Made by a program: the position numbers and the translations under genes
Notes under the pieces: generated by a model
Told to the model about the DNA's origin: nothing
What the model saw: the letters and a program-made list of their open reading frames with translations, nothing else
Databases searched by the model: none
Shown: positions 20,575 to 31,433 of the stretch, in pieces
Numbering within the stretch: position 1 is the stretch's first letter
Layout of the letters: every line of letters starts with the position of its first letter
Assembly (NCBI GenBank): GCA_003864495.1
Contig: ML133488.1
Coordinates: 353,818-417,817 of the forward strand
Reading direction: 5' to 3'
Length of the DNA stretch: 64,000 nucleotides
From: Nemopilema nomurai
Lineage: Eukaryota; Cnidaria; Scyphozoa; Rhizostomeae; Rhizostomatidae

Positions 20575-23500
20575 ATGGCTGGAGATATTTTCGCTGCAAG
20601 TGTAATAATATTAGTTATTTTATCTTTGGTCTATGTTTTGAAACGATATTTTGGGATCAATTTAGTACAAGAAAACTCTCAAATGGAACGGTACACATCT
20701 CGTCCACCACCAGTTGGAGCAGTTAGCGTTCACAATCCATTCTCAGTGCTTTTGGAGAGTCCACTGTCGCCGGATAAATCTCCTATTGGTAAGAACCAAA
20801 ATGCTATATAGCACAATCTTAATTCTACTATGTTATTAGGAAACTTATTTTAACCATGATTAGTTCAAAGTTCTTGCTTTAATCAGTACAGTTTTTAGGG
20901 AAATCAAAAGTTGAATAACCTTTATTTTACCCGTGAAAAACCGATATTATGTTTAACATCTGTGCATTGAATATTTTACATTATATTACATTGCAATTGG
21001 TGATATTGTAGTGACACTTGTTTACTTGAATTTACAAGTTTATATTTTATTAAAGGAAATTTTGCTATTGAAACATATACAAATTTAACTGTTTATGAAT
21101 GAGCTGTGAAGTTATTAGAGCTTTATACTGAGTATAAAAGTGGTTGAGTTTGCTTATTTTTGCCTCTTTTCCTTTTCACAGTGTTTTCTCGTCACGTTTG
21201 GACTGTTACTTTGTATTAAAAATGTATGGAGCTTTCTTTTCCTCTAGTTGTATATTGAAGTGAGTTTCCATATCAAGGGACATTTGAAGTTTTAGAGTCT
21301 CTACTTCTCTGCCAAACAGGACTGTATAAAATTAAAGAATATTACTGACTTAGTTATACTTTCAGGAAAAGGGGGACTTTTATAGCTTAATTTTTAACTC
21401 CAGAGTACTCACATATTGAGACAATATAACGCAACAAAGATGTATAAATTTTTCGTTACAGGAAGCATAAACTTGCTTGTTGTTCCACAAGAAGATTGCA
21501 TCTTGAGGTCATTTTGGAATGTGGATGTAAATGAGGTGCTTCATGCAAGAAGCAGGAATTTTTCTGTCCATAACAATGAGGTTTTTTATAATTTTCAAAT
21601 TTGATAATGATAGCTGAACTTTAATTTGCTACATGAATGAGTGATGATCATAAAGGACAAAACCAAAGAGCAAAGCCCTCTCAGCAAATGATTTGTACTG
21701 TCAAATGCTTATTCTACTAACAAATATATATTCTATTTACAGATGTATATATATATACAGGGTCGCATGGCCCAGTGGAATGAGCGTTGGTTTTTGAAGC
21801 AGCAAGTTGGAGTTTGATTCCAACCAAGAGTAATTCGATACAATTGGGTAGCACCCTTGTAGAAAGAATTGTATATATTATATATCCTTTAAATACAATA
21901 TGACTTTGTGCCAGTGGATTTGAGAAGTACCCATCACAAGAAAAAAAACAATCATACTTTTATTATAAAGTCAGCATTAAGGCAGTTGAAAATAATATGT
22001 TCAGTGCTGTATGTATTTTAAAGAGGTTTTCAACCTTTTTATTCTTTTTCAGAATTGTACTGAAAGTGGAATTACAAGATATCTTAAACTTCATTCCCAG
22101 ACATTCTCTTCACCCAAGCCACTGTATCTTTGAAAGACTGAATTTATAAATATTTTTAGGTTTTTTCTAGAACTTAGATGCTAAAAAGAGGGAAAGCTAC
22201 TCACTTATTCCAAATATTTTGAATGATTGAAACTCACACATCTGTAGTAAAGCATGCTTTTGCTTATGTAAGGTTCTATTGGTTAGCACCCTGTGGTCTT
22301 TTGTTTGTTCATTCATATAAAGGTATTTTGGCTGACAGTAGTACTTAATTATCTTTTGCTGTTATCAAGGGTTTTAACATAAACTAGTTATTTAACAATT
22401 CTGTCTATTTTGATTTCACAAATCATTTTTTGTTATCTCTTAATCCAGTGTTCATTTTGTTAATTTTTGTGGCAAAATCCATTGAAGTTAGATTAGATAA
22501 AACTTTGGATTTCTGCTGATTTTGGTTGCTGTAAGTCCTTCAATAAAAGTCTCCATGAAATTCAGCTTTAAAACTTTGTCAAAATTTTGATTTTTCAAAG
22601 AAACCAAAATCGAAGCAACTTTGCTTTGCAACATTCTTCATTACAATCTTCAAAATGTTTCCTTAATAAGACCTCACAAGAAAGGCTTGCACTGGAGAGC
22701 CATATCAACACGTTTGTCAAATGGATGATGACCCACTTCAGACTCTGTCTCTAAAGAGTAGAAATGAAATCAATAGACCATTTAACCTTGTTGTGACTTT
22801 GGAGCTGCCGCAGGAAGTTCGAGAAAGAACAATACTGAATGAGAATATTGTAAGTAGGTTTTATATACCTGTTACGCTTACAGAGAGATTAGAGTTGGAT
22901 GTAATTTTGTAAAGTATACAGAGGTTAATTTGTTAACGAGGAAAGAATGCATTTGCCCGTGGCTCCTATGTAAAAGAAAAAAAGAAAGCAGTGTCGTAAT
23001 AAAATTTTCAGCAATTTAGTTCTGCCTGTTTAACATTGCTTTTAATCTTCCATTTGTGATTTTCCGTTTGACTTTCCCTGAAATTTTTTTGCATATTAAT
23101 TGTCTAACATTTCTCTGGCTATGCCTAGTACAAAGCATCAGTATAGTCCTTTTTCTGTACCCTTTGCGATGCGATCTTTTTATTTAGAAGAAGTCTCTGC
23201 TCAAACTTCTATTGCTTTTCTTTCCTATGCCCCAATTGGTTTTATAATCGCCTGCAATTTTTTGCTTTCGTTTAACTATTTACGATTTATTCTTCAAGGT
23301 TTGCCTGTTAACTGTCATTGAGCATGATTCTCAACGTAATGGTGGATCAAACAAGTGGATAATTCGCAATCAGTTTATCCAGACTGCTTCGGATAAGATT
23401 TTTACCTTAAAGGTGAGAAAGTATGGGATTCGATAGAGATGTAATAGGTCTAATTTGATCACAAATTTTGAGCATTTTATTTAACTCGAGAGCAGCTAAC

Positions 23501-25609
23501 AAAGGGGTTTAATAAAAGGATGAAGGAGATATACCGATGTATGGGCGAAACACGTGGATGCTGAAAGAAGAATGGACAGAAGAACAGACAAATTAAGAGG
23601 TACTGAAAGAGATGGAGAAGATCTATTAACGGGAGAAGAAGTAGATCGGTCACGTTATGCGGCAGCAAGGGCTCCTTCGAGATGCCAGAGGGGGCCATTT
23701 TAGAAAAAGGGGGAACAAGGGAGGAAATACGGATATAAAAAGGGCAAGGCTGGGGAAAGAATCGTATTGTGTATGAAGTGCTTAACCTGTTATGCGAGTG
23801 CAGAATCTGAAGTATTCGCTCTTCAAAGCCAACATAGGCTGTGAAATTAGTTTTTGCTGAAAAATATTATCTCTTTATGGTTCAAATGTTTTCTTCTTGA
23901 ACCATTTGCAACCGATTTGAAAACGTAAATTTGTGCGGCTTTTTGTTCTGATGGCAATTGGCGATCACCCACTGGAGGAATTTAGTAGCTTACCATTTCT
24001 ACACTCTAATGTAAATCTTCTAGCTGATTTGCCAAGACTAGACACTTAAAGGTACCACGTTTCTTTAATATGACATGCTTCCTTTTGTTCTATGGCTTGG
24101 GAATGCGTACATCTGACCCTTCATTACAGCTTAAGTTTGCTGTTTTCTGCTCTTTTCATAAGCTGCAGTTATTCTAACTGCGACACACTCTTGTTTCCCA
24201 AAGGATCAGTTGATCCGTCCTACCCTACTTGAAGGAATCTCTTAATCTGAGAACTGTGAGAGTTTTTGGGAGTTACTCATTCGACCTGCATAGCATTCGA
24301 GCAGCTTAATGTTACAATTATAACTTAAAAATTAGATGACGAAAACTACTGTACACATGAATTTTTCAAATTGCGTGCTTGGAGATAAACAAGAAATCTG
24401 CCCATCTGCCTGACAAACTTCTGATTGACAATTAATGGCTGAGCGAAGAAGCAGCCTTTTTCATGTTTTCAGGTTAAGCAATCAATGTAAAACCTGTAAA
24501 GCAAGTTATATTTGAACTGTAGGACCTCGTGTTAGCTCTATATTGAAAGCATCAGCGTCAGTGTTGTGTATATGCCTCTGAAGATAGATCTATATTCATC
24601 TGCAAAAGTACCTCAGAATGCAGATTTAGTCACATTTCTTAGATGCATTCTTTTGTCTTCAATTAAAATGTTTATTCATGTTCCATGTTCATATTCATGG
24701 CCTAAAATCGAATTATTCCTTTGTTTGCAAACAATGTTAGAGGAGGTGAATGTATTCATCTGCTGCTCACCGAATATGTTTTGACTCTGGTTGAAGATTA
24801 TAATGATTCCCATTGAAAAGAGTGTAATAATAACGATAATAGTTTCCCACAAAATTTTTACCATACTTTAGCATATTCTCATATGCCATAATAAGTATTC
24901 TTTTCATTAAGTTTTAACCAAAGAGATGCCCTTAGAGTGGATTAATTTGAGGTCAAAGTTTTTGTTGACATGCACTATTTAGTTTTCAAAACCTTTGACT
25001 TTTGACCTCTGTTTGAATTTTATAAACGTGCGTGAGATAGGAGGCTCTGGCGTTGTCGTGAAAGTTTTCCTCAGTTCTTTTTTATCTATTTGTAAAGCTT
25101 GACCTCTTTGCTGAATAACGCTAAACTTCTATCCGTTGATTCAGCCACAAGTGATCTTACAACTTTTATGTAACACTTTTGCTTTTTCAAAGCCTAATGC
25201 CCTCTTTCTCTCGCGCGGTGACATAACATTTTTGTATCATAACAACATGACCTACAGTAAAACATATCTTGTTGCGTTGTAGACTTTGTATGCATCAGGA
25301 GTGCCCGATCTGGAGGCTGATTCCTTGCCCGAATCGGACGAAACAGAACTCTGCATCATTTGCCATGCAAGTCCTGTAACCAGAGCTTTGTTGCCATGTC
25401 GCCATAAGTGCATTTGTGGAGCCTGTTTCCCACGAACAAAACTATGCCCGATTTGCCGGAAGTTTATCGAGTCATATCTGGTTATTGCGGACGAAGCAGG
25501 TTTGCCTTTGCCAGCCCCAGACGCGGAGGAGCTGCAGCAGCAAACACGAGAAGGACTGGGCAGTATGGGGGCCTTGGAACTAATCAGGGCTATCTGGAAT
25601 GCGAGTTAA
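20575..25609 (+). CDS. CGRRF1: CGRRF1-like membrane-anchored RING E3 ubiquitin ligase
   Basis: Predicted ER or endomembrane ubiquitin ligase; human CGRRF1 is a growth regulator with an N-terminal membrane anchor and C-terminal RING. Exons by eye: 20575-20788, 21462-21580, 22053-22123 (weak), 22681-22849, 23299-23412 and 25283-25609. Residues 5-23 (IFAASVIILVILSLVYVLK) form the membrane segment. The middle exons read GSINLLVVPQEDCILRSFWN, then FNLVVTLELPQEVRERTI and VCLLTVIEHDSQRNGGSNKW, matching the weakly conserved centre of the family. The C-terminus has a C3HC4 RING (CIIC, LPCRH, CGAC, CPIC). Exon 22053-22123 depends on a weak donor (GTATCT) and acceptor, though phases agree. An alternative start for the next exon is 22671. 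Confidence 0.8.
21760..21905 (+). mobile_element. tRNA-derived SINE in a CGRRF1 intron
   Basis: TGGCCCAGTGG at 21768 matches the tRNA A-box consensus. GGAGTTTGATTCC at 21809 is a slightly degenerate B box about 40 bp later. The 5' end GGTCGCATGGCCCAGTGGAA looks like a tRNA acceptor/D-arm, but the anticodon arm does not fold cleanly and no intact 3' acceptor follows. Instead there is an unrelated body and an AT-rich tail. That pattern is a SINE, not a functional tRNA gene. Confidence 0.65.
25283..25609 (+). CDS. CGRRF1: RING-finger terminal exon of the CGRRF1-like gene
   Basis: Begins TLYASGVPDLEADSLPESDE after GCGTTGTAG. The RING reads CIICHASPVTRALLPCRHKC, then ICGAC and CPICRKF, with all eight zinc ligands in C3HC4 order. 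A 45-residue tail follows, ending AIWNAS then TAA. The RING recruits the E2 enzyme. AATAAA at 25889-25894 is a likely poly(A) signal. Confidence 0.93.
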   Translation, partial: TLYASGVPDLEADSLPESDETELCIICHASPVTRALLPCRHKCICGACFPRTKLCPICRKFIESYLVIADEAGLPLPAPDAEELQQQTREGLGSMGALELIRAIWNAS

Positions 25610-28600
25610 AGGGGGTGAGTAGCCTTTACCCTCTCGCAAAAGTTTACCAAGGAAAATCTTTGGCAAGACAATACGTGCACAAGTTTTGAAGTGACTGCTT
25701 GAATATTCCATAACTTATCTATATGATAAGGCAGTCTATAGCTCAATTCGAATGAAGCAATCCATATACCAACTCAACTAAACTCTATTTCAAACAGTGT
25801 GTAAAAGTTACATGGTCGTTGTACAGTTAAAAGTTACGCGTTATAAAGGTTCGATCAGCAGAACTCATGAACTCATCCCTCCTCAACCAATAAATAAATA
25901 CAATCCAAAAGGAAAACTTTGATGTTAAAAAACTTTGTTTTCAAGCACTTTGGCCGGGGGAATTTTGCACAGGACATTGTTTAATGATGCAAAGATATGT
26001 TAAAATAAATTTTACCTTTTCATTTTACTACATTAAATAGCAAGTATGATTTTCAAAATTAAACTCAAGCTCAGATGGGAGTGAAAGAAAGGACAAACAA
26101 CGAGGACAACTTTGAAACGAGTACACTTGGCTGCACTTTTTAAGGGTCAAAACACTGGTTTTGTTACATCTTATTAGATCTTCCTAACAGACCAAAATCT
26201 CGTTTTTAAACGCTTCTAGGAGGCGTTGCAGGAAGCAAACCCGTGCATAAGCAGAAGAAAATGTCTGTGTTGCTGCAAAACTTTAAATTATTTTTTTCCA
26301 GTGACCCTTTGGTATCTACAAAGTGACCAAGGATGTTTAAATAACATTTATTTCAATTCAAAAACTTTTTGCTACGACTTTTATGGTCTGTTGTGGTTGA
26401 GGATCTGAAAATAGAAGCATCCTCACCTGATAATGAAATTCCCCAATATTTAGGAAGAAAAGAGGCAAAATGCATCCTACTTTAACAACGACAGTTTCTA
26501 CTTCCCATTAGAATGAGCTTTATTTTTGAAGCAATCGGGCCGGATCCTAAATTTGAATAATAATCCTGCAATTATTGAACAATGTTGTGTTTTTATAGAG
26601 TATTTGTTCTCAATTCGTATTTTCTGCAATCAAATTAATAAAGCTTTTAGACTGAAAGTCTACGTGGCTACGGAATAGAATTGTCAAACGTTTTCCTTGG
26701 TTTCAAAGTAGAATGTATGCACACGTCATATCTGACATATATCTGAACTCACTTTGCTTAGCTAGCTGTAATATTACATTTGTCAATAAGACTGCTGAAA
26801 GGTTTCAAATCTAAACAAATATACTCACATATTAACAAATCCTCGCTCTCAAACGAGGTTCTCGATACTGTCCCATATCCTCTGAATACAGCTCATAAAA
26901 AATTCATTGACAAATCCTGTTCGCCAAAGCTGCAAAAATGTCTGATTTTAGGAGATCCTAGATAGTGTCTGTTTCGTACCCTTCAAATGGAACTAGCTCC
27001 ACTTCTCACCCATCTCAACATTTGCAACAACTTTCTAAGAGCTTCTTGTTCAATTTTGTTGCAATAAGCCGAATATTACGTAATGAAATGAAATTTTTCA
27101 AGAACTAATGCACCTGGTAGGATGGCCTTAAATATATTCTTAGTAACAACTTAACGGACTATTGAATAAAGGCAATAACGGACATTTTCGTTGCAATGAC
27201 TAGCTACCATGCATTGTTTGTTAACTGAATTCCTTATCTTTTACTCCCGATTTTACTTACTTATTTTATCCTTATCCTCCTGGTAGCTGCAGGTTTCTTA
27301 TACTTGGTGACGTTGAATCGCTGCTGCAACGCTTTGTCTCCTGTAACAAAAACCACAGCTTATGATTTTGTTAAGTGATATACCCCCGTAATTCAGTTTC
27401 ACTTTCGCCTCCTGGGTATGAAGATAACTCCCTTTTCAACTTTACCCAAGACTCTGTTCCAAGCCCGTCAATGTAATTTGCTTCCTCTTAATATAATTAA
27501 AACTTCAAAAGGGAGACAACAATCGTTCTTTTTTATGCCATCGTGATATAACGTCTATGAGAGGCCAAGCCCAAAATAATCAGATTTTGAAGTTCTAGCA
27601 CACAATTTTCTCAATTTTCTGACCAGCTGAGCGTGTCTTTTGTATGGTTTTAGAAAACAAGTAAAAGCTTAGGTGCACAATGGAACGGAAGGCAGAAGCT
27701 GGACAAGGAATCCCAGGCTACCATTGGATAAGGAATCCCAGGCTACCATTGGATAAGAAATCCCACCTCCTAGGGCTCTACGTATTGCCCATCAGGCATG
27801 GCTTTGGCAGCACTCTGACATGCCTGATGCTCCATCATCTCCATAACAATATTGCAAGCAAATTCCTGATGGAAAATGTATACCTGTGCGGCATAGACCT
27901 GCTGCACCTTCTGCAGGGCTAAGAATAACTACTGCACGTTAGCCCCGAGATTGAATAACTACAAGCATACACTAAAAGTGCCAAATCAACAACCTATGGT
28001 GAGGAATGTTTTAGTTCTTTTTTGGCTTTTGTTCGAATAAACATTTGGTAGAAATGTTTCTATGGATGTTGAAGGGGATTTTTGCAGCGAGACATACAAA
28101 TACGTTATATGGAGGATTCGTCTATGCACGGCACCTTGCAACTATAACTCGGATTTTTGCAAACATGGTGATGTGACTAGTTCTAAAATTAGATAATAAT
28201 TACATTCATATAAGTTGATTGTGGTAGTTGTTAATTTCTGATTTTTTATTTCCAATTTCTAATTTGTTTATGTGCATTGAAAAGTACTAAGAGCAAGTGT
28301 TTGGATGAAAATGGCAGTCATCTTGAAAATACGCCATGCTGGCCACGCCCAAATATTTAGGGTGGCCCCAGCTAGCTTTAATCAGCGCGTCTTGCTGCTC
28401 TAGAGAATGCATTCAAACAAAGTTCCCCAGACATCTGATCTTAGTCTCTTAGGTATTCTAAGATTCTTAGATAATTGACACTACTATTATTGATTCTTTT
28501 TAGACCACGTGTCTAAACTTGCGGCTTGGCTCTGTGTGATTGCGGGTGAGAAACAGCTTGCTTTCAATGTCTAAAAGATGCAAAACACTTCCATTCCATG

Positions 28601-29769
28601 CTGACAGTATTACCAAACAAAATGGAACAGAGGCGTTGTGGCTCCTAGCTGAGGGCCAGGAAAATCGTACAAGCTTCCAAAAATATGCCCCGACTCTAAA
28701 ATTGCAAATATACTCTATCAAAACAGGGTATATGTACCTTGGTATAAGATACATCAGTATGCAGTATTTACTGTGTACCTTTTTACCCATGAAAGATATA
28801 TATCATACAATATTCCTGTGTACCTTTTTCAAAAGAAACTGTGTCTGAACCAGCCTGGGGGGTTTCTTGTAGAGAGGTGTTTTATTTAGCAAAATCAGGC
28901 CTGAGTTTCTGGCAATGCATTTCCTTAAAGGTGTGACTTTACTGTAGTTATAGAAGTCACTTACTTAATTTTCTCTCTTTTTTCTTGACAAAGTTTCTTT
29001 TCATAACAAAACAGATGTATGAGCTTTAACGAAAACTGTCTGCTGCAAAAAATGACAGTTTTCATACGGCATCAGCATTTTACCCAGAGCAAAATTTCTG
29101 AAAGGGCACTTGGCTGCCCCCGTGGCTCCGGCGCCCACGGCTTGCGGTAAGCTGGTTTCTTCCGACTTACGTCATCGTTCAGCCAGGAAGTAAAATGAAA
29201 CACTTTCGAAACTTCCACATATTGTACAAAATAAGATTGGGCTCTGGAGCGGTGACGTAGAAGCTGGGGAGGGGGGTCATGGCAATCCTCCATTTTTTGG
29301 CCAACCACACTGCAAGATCCAAAAGTGTCTCTTCCAATTTAAAAATTAGAAATGTCATACGCCCCCTCCTTCTTATTCCCCCGTCCACATTAGATGCTTC
29401 CTGCGTTTCAGCTCTAGATAATCATCAAATGTCCTGGATCAACAAGCATGCAAGTGAGCTTTTCCATCGAGCAGATGACGTAAAAGGAGTTGGACAGCAC
29501 GGTCATCTGCATACGGTTGCAAAACACCCTGAGCTCGAAGCGATTCAGATGGATTTTTGAGGTACGAAAATGCTTAGAAATAATTTTATCTTAGATATTA
29601 TCCAAGACAATTGGTTGAAAATAATTGGTATGGTTTGATTGTAAATTACTTGAATTGATGAATGAATGATTGCTTACTGCGTATTGCTGTTTTTCACTGT
29701 GGTTAGGTTTTCTATTTACTTTATTCAGTCATCTGTGGGCATTTTCGAAATGTAAGATAGGCAGCTAAG
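25610..29769. other. Gene-poor interval downstream of CGRRF1
   Basis: Contains the CGRRF1 3' UTR and poly(A) signal near 25889. A short imperfect tandem repeat lies at about 27705-27765 (GGAATCCCAGGCTACCATTG twice). Several open stretches of 60-100 codons overlap on both strands at 28500-28850 and 29072-29560. None has a recognisable domain or a convincing splice pattern. Confidence 0.4.
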
Positions 29770-29925
29770 TAATATCAGTAACTATTTCCAGGCAACAGAT
29801 TAGAAACTAAAATGTGAAGCTACATAACCGAGACCACATTTTCCTTTTTGACTAATATCAGTAACTATTTCCAGGCAACAGATTAGAAACTAAAATGTGA
29901 AGCTAACAGAGACCACATTTCCACT
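29770..29925. repeat. Tandem duplication with an 83-bp period
   Basis: TAATATCAGTAACTATTTCC begins at 29770 and again at 29853. Each copy continues through GGCAACAGATTAGAAACTAA to GAGACCACATTT. The copies are nearly identical, so the duplication is recent. No coding role is seen. Confidence 0.8.
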
Positions 29926-31040
29926 TAGCCGTTGTATTTTACGTGATGTTTTTGGATAAAATGGAGAAAAACCTACTCATTAAAAACCAATTGTCGCTTT
30001 AGTCGTTGTATCGTACACGTTATTTTACTTTCTTGGATGTAAATAGGTAAAAACCACTGACAACCGCATTTCTTTAAAAAGCAGATATTTGACCCACAAA
30101 TAAGTTTGATTTTGTGTTTATCATCCGCTCTCTGTAGCCATTTTAGCCAAGGCATCCGCCCAACTCAAACAATAACAGCATTGTGTACTATGATAAAGCC
30201 AAAAAATTGGCAGAAAGAAGGTTGGTGTGCTAGTTAAAGTTATTGTGAAAAGAAATATCTTTAATAACAGCTATAAGACGAAATGACGTCAAAACTATAA
30301 GTCAAAATGGACCTGTATTTGGTCATCAAAAAAACGTCACTATATGTCCTTTTTAGTATACGTGCAGAAAATCAATTAACTGTAAAATGATTTGCGACCA
30401 AAAATGTACTCAGAAGTGGGAGGTTACCTGCAGGCCTTAACACTCTTGAATGATATTCAAAATAATAAGTGAATTAGCTTTAACTATTCCGCTTGTTCAT
30501 AAACGTGGGCCCTGGGCTTCCTTGATTTTTGTTTCAAATATTTCGCAAGTCCTTTGCTGTCCAACTATTGTTGGTATCTTAACGTAATCTGTCCACGCTC
30601 AAGGCCTTTTAGACTGTTGATCAGTATTTTTCTCCTTCGAAGCGTGCATCCAGGTTTCCTTTTCAGACATTCTAAGTCACATACCTGATGAAACAGAGCC
30701 ACAAACCTTACTGAATTATCATAGCATATAAATTAATTATCGAAAGACGAAAGCATTATAGCATAAGGCATGGAGACGAAAGAGACTGACTATAGCCTTC
30801 TTTGCATGTGTATTGGAGGAAGGAGGTTTCCGAGAATTTCTCTCATGGGCTCCTTAACTCTTCTTTTGTCCAATACTACTGCTCGATGAACCCTAACAAG
30901 TTTCTATGGCAAAAGACACGTGAACGTGATAATGGGAATCTCCCAAGTTATTTTATTTGGAGGGGATCAAACTTCATTGTTTGAAGCCGGAACTGTAAAC
31001 TGTTTATCGAGAGCAGATGAAACTTGACAGAAACTACATG

Positions 31041-31433
31041 CTTTTTTATAAGGAACCTACCACAAGGCCTAGTTCCAAAAGTTCCTTATTCGTAGACCTC
31101 AGGTCATCAGATTTTAGTACCAAAAGTTCCTTAAAAGTTCCTTAATTTTCACTGCACATCAATAGGCCTTAACACTTAATAGAGAGAGGGACGAGATAGA
31201 CTATGCGGAAACTACTCGATAAAACACTTGACACATGAATAGCAAACAATCTATGCGAGTGGGACTTGGCTGCAAGTGAATGGAACGGGCTTTTTAGTTC
31301 TTGATGCTTGCAGTTATGAAGAATTTTCAAATCGAAAAGTTCCTTAGTGATTTTGTTTTTAGTAGTATAAGTTCTTTATATATTTCGGCCTTCTACATGT
31401 AGGTTCATTATAAAGTGGTTCCTTATAAAAAAG
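31041..31433. mobile_element. 393-bp inverted-repeat element (MITE) with internal subrepeats
   Basis: The left end CTTTTTTATAAGGAACC (31041-31057) is the exact reverse complement of GGTTCCTTATAAAAAAG (31417-31433): 17 bp, no mismatch. Inside, AAAAGTTCCTTA recurs at about 31076, 31124, 31133 and 31337, with a degenerate copy near 31369. No transposase frame is present. A target-site duplication is not clear. It looks like a non-autonomous DNA transposon. Confidence 0.75.

Noticed and set aside
21761..21835. Functional tRNA gene
   Set aside because: A box and a degenerate B box are present, but the anticodon arm and 3' acceptor half do not fold, and an unrelated body follows. A SINE fits better.
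29072..29560. Overlapping frames of 69-93 codons on both strands
   Set aside because: Mutually overlapping, no known motif, and no splice pattern. Local higher GC explains the open frames.
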